Shown here piece after piece: positions 1 to 6,114 of a stretch of DNA of 64,000 bases. Under the pieces are notes generated by a model. That model had not been told where the DNA came from, made no database searches, and worked only from the letters and a program-made list of their open reading frames with translations. How positions within the stretch are numbered: position 1 is the first letter of the stretch; every line of letters begins with the position of its first letter. Source of the DNA: Pseudoalteromonas arabiensis (GTDB taxonomy: Bacteria; Pseudomonadota; Gammaproteobacteria; Enterobacterales; Alteromonadaceae); the NCBI RefSeq assembly GCF_001550155.1, contig NZ_LRUF01000019.1, forward strand, positions 124,001 to 188,000. Reading direction: 5' to 3'. The translations under genes were made by a program, and so were the position numbers.

Positions 1-1
1 C

Positions 2-157
2 GATGCGATCGTAGAAAAACTCCCTGACGCGATTCAAACTCATTTATTTTCAGGTTTTGCCGTACCAGAGGTGAAACGTGCAAAATTTGGTGATTCAAGT
101 GGCGTAAGAGGCGCTGCAATAATAGGAAGTGTTCATGCTAATTCCAGCGCATCTTAA
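2..157 (+). CDS. ROK-family amino-sugar kinase, C-terminal end only (probable AgaK/NagK)
   Basis: The window opens inside this gene; only the last 51 codons are present, in frame from base 2 to a TAA at 155-157. The visible protein contains KFGDSSGVRGAA, close to the C-terminal Gly-Asp-x-x-Gly-x-Arg-Gly-Ala signature of ROK sugar kinases such as E. coli NagK. Its 3' end overlaps the deacetylase gene by 23 bases, so the two are translationally coupled. By context it phosphorylates an N-acetylated hexosamine in the cytoplasm, supplying the substrate of the next enzyme. Whether it prefers GalNAc or GlcNAc cannot be read from this fragment; the AgaR-like sites nearby favour GalNAc. Confidence 0.75.
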   Translation, partial: DAIVEKLPDAIQTHLFSGFAVPEVKRAKFGDSSGVRGAAIIGSVHANSSAS

Positions 158-1298
158 TCGTTATTACTTAAAAGCCGCAAACGTGGTGACTGCTGATGCG
201 GTTTTACTCGATCATGCAGTATTGGTCGAGCAAGGTAAAATTAGTGCTATTACCACGCAAATAGAGCCCGAGATCGAGGTAATAGACTTAGGTGAGCACA
301 GTTTATTTCCGGGCTTTATCGATTTGCATATTCATGGCCGTGAAGGCTGCGATATTATGGATGGCACCCCAGAATCACTAGAAACTATTTCTCGTGCTTT
401 AGCAAAGCATGGCGTAACGGGGTTTGTTGGCACCACGGTGACCGCAGACTGGGACGTATCAATTCAAGCTTATAAAAATATGGCGAGTGCCTATCAAAAA
501 GGCTTAGCGGGTGCGCAGTTGTTGGGGGCTTATAACGAAGGTTTATTCTTTGCAGAAGCGCATAAAGGCGCGCATAACGAGTCATTTTTTTTAGAACTGA
601 CTAAACAGCGATTTGATGAAATTTATGCCGCATGTGAAGGTTGCTTAAGCTCCTTTGCATTAGCGCCAGAACTACTTAAATCACCTGACATGATCCGCTA
701 TATCACTGATAAAGGTGTACGGGTGATGCTGGGCCACACAGATGCTAATTTTGCGCAAACAACACACGCTCTTGCCCATGGTGCCTGCGGTGGTGTGCAT
801 ATTTTTAATGGTATGCGCGGTATTCATCATCGTGACCCTGGTTGTACTGGCGCACTGTTGATGGACAACGATGCCATGGTTGAGCTTATCCCTGATGGTA
901 TTCATTTGCACCCAAGCATCATGAACATGGTTTACCGCTTAAAAGGGGCAGATAAAATTGCTCTAATTACAGACTGTGTAAGTGCCGGAGGCTTACAAGA
1001 TGGTCGCTACCGCTTAGGAGAGCTTCCTATTGTGGTTGAGCAAGGGGTTGCAAGAACCGAAAGCGGCTCTTTAGCGGGCAGTACATTAACCATGGAAGTG
1101 GGCGTTGAACGTTTTTATAACCTAACTGATGCAAGCCTAGTTGAAGCAACTAAAATGGCCAGTTTAGTACCCGCTGAGTTTTTAAATAAAGCGGAGCAAA
1201 TAGGCAGTATTGCGGTTGGTAAACACGCTAATTTTGCACTGCTCGATAAAGACTTTTCTGTTCAAGCAACGATATGTGCGGGTAAGCAAATCTTTTAA
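135..1298 (+). CDS. N-acetylhexosamine-6-phosphate deacetylase (NagA/AgaAII type)
   Basis: A 387-residue amidohydrolase of normal NagA length, predicted to remove acetate from GalNAc-6-P or GlcNAc-6-P in the cytoplasm. Seen: FPGFIDLHIHG with the metal-binding His65/His67; a Glu in NEGLFF (Glu135); the GHTDANF segment; the HIFNGM-x-x-HHRDPG block that holds the substrate; and the catalytic-Asp segment ALITDCVSAGG. The usual LEGP motif is altered to NEGL, which may mark a distinct subgroup. ATG at 135 is chosen over an upstream GTG at 129 because AGGA at 124-127 lies 7 bases before it. It follows the kinase and precedes the GMC oxidoreductase after a short gap, consistent with one operon. GalNAc specificity is inferred from the nearby regulator sites, not from the protein itself. 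Confidence 0.85.
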   Translation: MLIPAHLNRYYLKAANVVTADAVLLDHAVLVEQGKISAITTQIEPEIEVIDLGEHSLFPGFIDLHIHGREGCDIMDGTPESLETISRALAKHGVTGFVGTTVTADWDVSIQAYKNMASAYQKGLAGAQLLGAYNEGLFFAEAHKGAHNESFFLELTKQRFDEIYAACEGCLSSFALAPELLKSPDMIRYITDKGVRVMLGHTDANFAQTTHALAHGACGGVHIFNGMRGIHHRDPGCTGALLMDNDAMVELIPDGIHLHPSIMNMVYRLKGADKIALITDCVSAGGLQDGRYRLGELPIVVEQGVARTESGSLAGSTLTMEVGVERFYNLTDASLVEATKMASLVPAEFLNKAEQIGSIAVGKHANFALLDKDFSVQATICAGKQIF

Positions 1299-1313
1299 AA
1301 GTTAACGATACGA

Positions 1314-3008
1314 ATGCAGGCAAAAGTATTTGATGCCATTGTTATTGGCAGTGGCATTACAGGCGGCTGGGCTGCCAAAGAACTGACTGAAAAAGGGCTC
1401 AATGTACTGCTACTTGAACGTGGCAGGCAGGTTGTGCACGGTTCTGACTATTTCACTGCGTTTAAAGACGATTGGCAACTGCCATTTCGCGGCAGAGCTA
1501 GCCTGCTAGAAAAGCGGCATCAAGCTAAACAAGCACGCACTGGCTATGCCACCAAACAGTCAATAAAACACTGGTTTGTGAATGATTTGCAGCACCCTTA
1601 TCTAGAATCGCAACGTTTTGACTGGATCCGAGGGTATCACCTTGGTGGGCGCTCATTAACTTGGGGGCGGCAATGCTTACGCCTCAGTGATATAGATTTT
1701 GCAGCCAACAAACAAGATGGTCACGGCGTTGATTGGCCAGTGCGCTATCAAGATATTGCGCCTTGGTACGATAAAGTCGAAGCCTACATCGGGGTTATTG
1801 GCGAAGCGCTAAATTTACCTCAGCTACCTGATGGACCTTACTTGCCTCCCTTCGCGCTTAATGCCGTAGAACAGCAACTTAAACACAGTTTATTAACCCA
1901 CTACACTAATCGGCACCTAACAATCGGGCGAGTGGCGCATTTAACCAAGGCAAAACCTGAGCAAGGTCGTGCCGCATGCACCAAGCGCAACCGCTGTATG
2001 CGTGGTTGCCCAACCGGTAGTTACTTTAGTAGTTTAGCCTCGACCTTGCCTGCTGCAATGCGCACTGGGCGACTTACCATTCAGACTCACTCCATTGCCA
2101 AAGAGATTATATACAACCCAGAAACTAGGCAAGCCACAGGTGTGACTGTGATTGATGCTGAATCTAAAAAAGAGCGTATTGAACGAGCGAACATTATTTT
2201 TTGCTGTGCATCAACGGTGGCAACAACAGCCTTGTTATTAAATTCAACCTCTGCACGTTTTCCTAATGGCTTAGGGAACGACAGTGGAGAGCTTGGCCAT
2301 AACCTCATGGATCACCATTTTAGGGTTGGCGCAACGGGTGAGCCTAAAGGCTTTGATAATGATCTCAATGATGGCGATAGACCCGTTGGCTTTCATATCC
2401 CGCGTTTTCGAAACCTTAATAATAAAGAGCAGCATAGCTTTATTCGTGGCTATGGCTATCAAGGGTATGCAACACGTAAAGATTGGCGGCGCGGTTTTAA
2501 AGAACTTAGCTTTGGTAAGTCTTATCGAGAAGAGCTCGCCAAACCAGGGCCTTGGCAAGTTGCATTGATAGGCTTTGGTGAATGCTTGCCTTATCATCGT
2601 AATAAAATGAGCTTAGATCCGGTATTAAAAGATCAATGGGGATTACCTTTAGTTAATTTCGATTGCCAATTTGCTGAAAACGAGCAGCGCATGCGCGAGG
2701 ATATGAAAGCGCAAGCCGTCGAGATGCTGACCAAAGCAGGTTACCAAAATGTGCAAGCGTACGATAAAGGCTCAGCGCCGGGGCAGGCCATCCACGAAAT
2801 GGGAACTGCGCGAATGGGGCATGATGCGAGAAGCTCTGTGCTTAATCGCTATAACCAAATTCATAGTGTGCGTAACGTCTATGTTACTGATGGCTCGTTT
2901 ATGTGCTCGTCGGCTTATCAGAACCCTTCGTTAACCTATATGGCATTTACTGCAAGAGCCGCCGATCATGCTGCACGACATTATCAAAATGGGGTGTTCA
3001 ATGGCTGA
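1314..3008 (+). CDS. GMC-family FAD oxidoreductase (AgaO-like, sugar dehydrogenase large subunit)
   Basis: A 564-residue flavoprotein. The N-terminus has the Rossmann FAD motif GSGITGGWAAKEL followed by an acidic LLER strand end. The C-terminal GMC_oxred_C domain carries the catalytic His in IHEMGTARMG and the Asn in YQNPSLTYMAF. A Cys-rich patch, C222-x5-C228-x3-C232, resembles that of the GMC subunits that pair with gluconate-2-dehydrogenase subunit 3 and could bind a cofactor. It has no signal peptide of its own, and its 3' end overlaps a gene for a twin-arginine small subunit, so it is probably carried to the periplasm as a complex. Relatives oxidise sugars at C3 (LacA of lactose/glucoside 3-dehydrogenases). 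The substrate here is unknown; an amino sugar or its glycoside is inferred from context. Confidence 0.8.
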   Translation: MQAKVFDAIVIGSGITGGWAAKELTEKGLNVLLLERGRQVVHGSDYFTAFKDDWQLPFRGRASLLEKRHQAKQARTGYATKQSIKHWFVNDLQHPYLESQRFDWIRGYHLGGRSLTWGRQCLRLSDIDFAANKQDGHGVDWPVRYQDIAPWYDKVEAYIGVIGEALNLPQLPDGPYLPPFALNAVEQQLKHSLLTHYTNRHLTIGRVAHLTKAKPEQGRAACTKRNRCMRGCPTGSYFSSLASTLPAAMRTGRLTIQTHSIAKEIIYNPETRQATGVTVIDAESKKERIERANIIFCCASTVATTALLLNSTSARFPNGLGNDSGELGHNLMDHHFRVGATGEPKGFDNDLNDGDRPVGFHIPRFRNLNNKEQHSFIRGYGYQGYATRKDWRRGFKELSFGKSYREELAKPGPWQVALIGFGECLPYHRNKMSLDPVLKDQWGLPLVNFDCQFAENEQRMREDMKAQAVEMLTKAGYQNVQAYDKGSAPGQAIHEMGTARMGHDARSSVLNRYNQIHSVRNVYVTDGSFMCSSAYQNPSLTYMAFTARAADHAARHYQNGVFNG

Positions 3009-3513
3009 TTTACAAAGGCGAAATGCGATTAAATGTTTAGCAGCATTATTCGGTGCGGCTATTACGCCAGTGGCTGCGACTCAGCTATTTGATAAAGTGG
3101 ATGACAATCATTTTGAGGTGCTTAAAACAGCGGCTCACCGGGATGTGGTCACGCAAATGCAGGCGGTTATTTTGGAACTGGAGCCAAATGAACAGCTGTA
3201 TTTTAATTTAGTCGCTTTTACAGATTTAATGCTAGCAAATACACAAACTACGACTGAGCGTACGGCATGCTTAAAAGGCGCGGAGCTGATTGCAGAAGGT
3301 GCTCTTTCATCGTCGCAATTAGCAGATAAACTCACAGGTTTATTTACTATCTCTTCACTGCAGCAACAGCGCATAATAGCGCAGCAAGCCTTACCTCTTT
3401 CAGAAGTGAGCCCTGATAAGCGTGACGAGTATTTAATTTATAAGTGTATTTTTACCGTGCGTGAATTTTTGCTACTGGGCTATTTCACATCAGAAAAATT
3501 GCAGGCTAGTTAA
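3001..3513 (+). CDS. Gluconate 2-dehydrogenase subunit 3-like protein with twin-arginine signal
   Basis: A 170-residue protein starting at an ATG that overlaps the stop of the GMC gene by 8 bases. The N-terminus has RR at residues 6-7 (LQRRNAIKCLAALFGAA) followed by a hydrophobic stretch and an Ala-rich cleavage region, a typical Tat signal. The remainder is mostly helical and resembles small subunits of membrane-associated GMC dehydrogenases. Known partners act as the carrier that takes the folded FAD subunit through the Tat pore. No cytochrome c subunit follows, so the electron acceptor is not encoded here. A solitary tatA lies at 9001. An alternative in-frame start at 2968 would place extra residues before the RR motif and is less likely. 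Confidence 0.7.
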   Translation: MADLQRRNAIKCLAALFGAAITPVAATQLFDKVDDNHFEVLKTAAHRDVVTQMQAVILELEPNEQLYFNLVAFTDLMLANTQTTTERTACLKGAELIAEGALSSSQLADKLTGLFTISSLQQQRIIAQQALPLSEVSPDKRDEYLIYKCIFTVREFLLLGYFTSEKLQAS

Positions 3514-3543
3514 ATAGTAAAACAACTAAGCCTGCCCATGTCG

Positions 3544-4875
3544 TTACTTACGCCAACTTGTTAGTTTGTGACCAATCAGTGCGTAATAAAGAATAAACGC
3601 ATAGCAAGGGATCAACAGATAATAAGCTTGTTGTGCATTGCCTGTATATTCTGCAAATACACCGTATACCAAAGGCAATAGAGCGCCACCAGAAATCCCC
3701 ATAATCAGTAATGCCGCGCCGGTTTGAGTTTTATCGCCAAGATTTGCAAGGGCCATAGGCCAAATGGTCGGCCATACCAGCGCATTCGATAAGCCAAGTA
3801 ATGCAACAAATAACACGGTATCTGGAAAACTGTTATCAGCAAGCCAAAAGAGCACTAAATTCGAAATCGCAGTTTGTTGCGGTTCAATCAAAATGATACC
3901 AAGTGAAAACACACAACCACTTGACGCAGAAAATATCAGCGCCTGTTGCTGACTAAAAAAACGGGGAATTAACACGATACCTAATACATAACCTAGCACC
4001 ATAAAGCCCATGGTGTAAGATGTGAGATCAGCAAACTGTAATACCCCTTGTTCTTTACCGTAAAGGCCAATGGTGTCGCCGGCAATGACTTCTGCACCTA
4101 TGTAAAAGAATAGAGCTATCACGCCTAAAACTAAGTGTGGAAATTGCAGTACTGATTTACTCTCACTGTTGTTGCTGGTTTTTGGTTGCTCAATATTAGG
4201 TAACGGAGCCAGCATGATTAACGCCGCTAATATCCCTAACGCAATTGCCATTACAAAGTAAGGAGTAATTAAACGATTAGCCAGTTCTTGTAACTGCAAT
4301 TGTTTTTGAATGCTGTTTAATTGAGCAAGGGCTTCAGGGCTAAAGCTCGCAATATCACTAAACACCATTGCTGAGAAGAGCAGTGGAGCAACCACACCGG
4401 CGCTCTTATTGAGAATACCCATAATGCTAATGCGCACCGCAGCCGTGTCTTTAGAGCCAATGAGTACAATGTAAGGATTCGCAGCGGTTTGTAATAAGGT
4501 GAGGCCGCTACCGAGAGTAAATAAGGCAACCAAAAACAACCAATACGCTTGAATTTGTGCTGCAGGAATAAACAGCATTGCACCAAATGCCATGGTGCCT
4601 AAACCGAATGACATACCCTGTTTATAGCTGAAGATTTGCAAAATCTTCGCGCTTGGCAGTGCCATCACAGTATAGGCGATATAAAACACCAGTGTCACCA
4701 TGTAAGCTTCAATATGATTGAGATCGCAGACCATTTGTAAAAATGGGATCAAGGAGCCGTTTAGCCAGGTTATAAAGCCAAATAAAAAAAACAAGCCACC
4801 TATAATCATCATAGGCAGTAATTGCGTGCGATTGGTGTGTTCTGTTTGCTCTAACAGTGAGCTTTGTGTTGTCAT
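3544..4875 (-). CDS. MFS amino-sugar permease of the FucP/NagP family (probable AgaP)
   Basis: A 443-residue inner-membrane protein with about 12 hydrophobic segments. The N-terminal motif GGLFFLFGFITWLNGSLIPF is characteristic of the fucose-galactose-glucose:H+ symporter group, to which NagP of marine bacteria belongs. It should import the amino sugar taken up by the TonB-dependent receptor, for phosphorylation by the upstream kinase. ATG at 4875 is chosen over a TTG 12 bases upstream. It is transcribed divergently from the DeoR-type regulator and convergently with the GMC operon. The shared 160-bp gap contains CTTTC/GAAAG elements, implying control by that regulator. Transport of GalNAc rather than GlcNAc is inferred from context. 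Confidence 0.8.
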   Translation of the reverse strand: MTTQSSLLEQTEHTNRTQLLPMMIIGGLFFLFGFITWLNGSLIPFLQMVCDLNHIEAYMVTLVFYIAYTVMALPSAKILQIFSYKQGMSFGLGTMAFGAMLFIPAAQIQAYWLFLVALFTLGSGLTLLQTAANPYIVLIGSKDTAAVRISIMGILNKSAGVVAPLLFSAMVFSDIASFSPEALAQLNSIQKQLQLQELANRLITPYFVMAIALGILAALIMLAPLPNIEQPKTSNNSESKSVLQFPHLVLGVIALFFYIGAEVIAGDTIGLYGKEQGVLQFADLTSYTMGFMVLGYVLGIVLIPRFFSQQQALIFSASSGCVFSLGIILIEPQQTAISNLVLFWLADNSFPDTVLFVALLGLSNALVWPTIWPMALANLGDKTQTGAALLIMGISGGALLPLVYGVFAEYTGNAQQAYYLLIPCYAFILYYALIGHKLTSWRK

Positions 4876-4932
4876 TTTTGTCACCAAAGAAGTTTATTGT
4901 GAAATAATCATAAAACATATTCCGTAAGTTTT

Positions 4933-5010
4933 GAAAGTTTTATTTTATTTCGAAACTAATTTTGGCTTTGGAACTGTAAATTGTGTAATATTGAACTACG
5001 AATTTGAAAG
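4933..5010. promoter_or_regulatory. AgaR-like operator elements between permease and regulator
   Basis: Two GAAAG pentamers (CTTTC on the other strand) lie at 4933-4937 and 5006-5010, about seven helical turns apart, with a palindromic TTTCGAAA at 4948-4955. AgaR repressors of proteobacteria are reported to recognise repeated CTTTC elements in variable arrangement. The sites sit between two divergent starts (4875 and 5036), so one bound complex could control both the permease and the regulator itself. Assignment is by motif and position only. Confidence 0.55.
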
Positions 5011-5035
5011 CAGCTATTAAAACAACAGGCCAGCT

Positions 5036-5800
5036 ATGTTAACCACAATAGAAAGAAGACAAAAAATCGTTCTGATGACCGAGGAAAATGGCAAAGTAAA
5101 TGTTAAAGATCTTGCAAAGATCTTTGATATTTCGGAGGTTAGTATTCGCCATGATCTTAACGAGCTCGGTAAACGAGGCTTAGTTGTCCGTTCACGTGGT
5201 GGGGCAATTGCCTGCGATAAATTGGCTAAAGAGCTTTCGGTAAAAGATAAGCATAACGAAAACTACGCTGTGAAAGTGTTATTAGCGAAAGCTGTGGCAA
5301 GTTTAGTTGATGATGGCGACTCATTAATTATTGATTCTGGCACCACAACAGAAGAAGTTGCTAAAGCATTAACCAATAAACAGGGCCTTACTGTGATGAC
5401 AAACGGCCTTAATATTGCCCATGTACTGGCTGATATTGATGATGCAAATGTGTTTATGCTGGGTGGACAATTACGAAAGAAATCAATGTCTTTCTACTCA
5501 AATGAAGTTGAACAAGCACTCAGTAAGTATAACTTTAAAAAGGTTATTTTAGGGGTTGATGGTATCGACTCAGAAGCAGGGATCACCACCCATTATGAAC
5601 CCGAGGCAATGTTGAATCGCACTATGTGCACTCGCGCGGATAAAGTCATTGCAGTAACCGATTCAAGTAAATTTGGTAAGCGTGCTTTGTATAATGTATT
5701 GCCGCTGAAATCAATTGATGTGCTGGTAACCGATAAAAGTATGCCGGCAGAGTTCGTTGAGTCATTAACAAGCTTAGGTATTGAGGTGATTACCGTTTAA
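5036..5800 (+). CDS. agaR: DeoR-family transcriptional repressor (probable AgaR)
   Basis: A 254-residue regulator of standard DeoR size. The N-terminus is the winged helix (ERRQKIVLMTEENGKVNV, then LAKIFDISEVSIRHDLNEL and RGGA). The C-terminal part is the sugar-phosphate sensing domain, with IIDSGTTTEEVAKAL and MTNGLNIAHVLAD. The family usually releases DNA when a phosphorylated intermediate binds; GalN-6-P or a similar compound is the expected ligand here. It lies between the permease and the TonB-dependent receptor, and CTTTC/GAAAG elements occur in both flanking gaps. It is followed by a hairpin terminator at 5824. GntR or LacI regulators normally control NagP-type loci, so the DeoR type points to the aga pathway. 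Confidence 0.75.
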   Translation: MLTTIERRQKIVLMTEENGKVNVKDLAKIFDISEVSIRHDLNELGKRGLVVRSRGGAIACDKLAKELSVKDKHNENYAVKVLLAKAVASLVDDGDSLIIDSGTTTEEVAKALTNKQGLTVMTNGLNIAHVLADIDDANVFMLGGQLRKKSMSFYSNEVEQALSKYNFKKVILGVDGIDSEAGITTHYEPEAMLNRTMCTRADKVIAVTDSSKFGKRALYNVLPLKSIDVLVTDKSMPAEFVESLTSLGIEVITV

Positions 5801-5823
5801 TTTTCTAGTTAAATAGGATCATG

Positions 5824-5849
5824 AAAAGGCAGCGTTAGCTGCCTTTTTT
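5824..5849 (+). terminator. Rho-independent terminator after agaR
   Basis: A 10-bp stem, AAAAGGCAGC with GCTGCCTTTT around a GTTA loop, is followed by further T residues. It lies 23 bases after the agaR stop and separates agaR from the receptor gene. Confidence 0.85.
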
Positions 5850-5907
5850 ATTATCCTAAAAAACCGTACCAGCTCACTTAAAAGACAACCTTCAAAAAAA
5901 ATTGTTA

Positions 5908-6000
5908 TCGTAACTTTCGAAATTAAATTCACGTCCATAAAGGCTTTTAAAGCCATTTCTGTCATTTTTAAAACTCATTTCGTAACTATCGAAAGTTTCG
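5908..6000 (+). promoter_or_regulatory. Paired AgaR-like boxes upstream of the TonB-dependent receptor
   Basis: A 15-bp element TCGTAACTWTCGAAA occurs twice in the same orientation, at 5908-5922 and 5980-5994, 72 bp apart. The first contains CTTTC (5914-5918) and the second runs into GAAAGTTTCG (5991-6000). Between them is GGCTTT-T-AAAGCC (5942-5954), a perfect inverted repeat also built on CTTT/AAAG. The spacing is close to seven helical turns, so proteins on both copies would face the same side and could loop the DNA. This occupies most of the 314-bp gap before the receptor start. Confidence 0.6.
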
Positions 6001-6114
6001 GTAGGTGATTTATTGTTGCCAATTTGTTTCGTTTTGTTATAGATTAAATATAAGGCCTTACTCATTACCATTTTAATGGTGAAAAAAACTGAACATTAAA
6101 AACAGGAAATCATC

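Noticed and set aside
1..1298. Calling the locus a GlcNAc (nag) operon from the NagA and NagP similarity.
   Set aside because: The DeoR regulator, GMC oxidoreductase and CTTTC/GAAAG sites fit the aga pathway better. GlcNAc remains possible, so enzyme-level symbols were left blank.
2271..2597. A 108-codon open frame on the minus strand, and similar long frames opposite murE, rsmH, rnr and rlmB.
   Set aside because: They lie wholly inside well-supported genes, have no ribosome sites, and their composition follows the codon pattern of the opposite strand.
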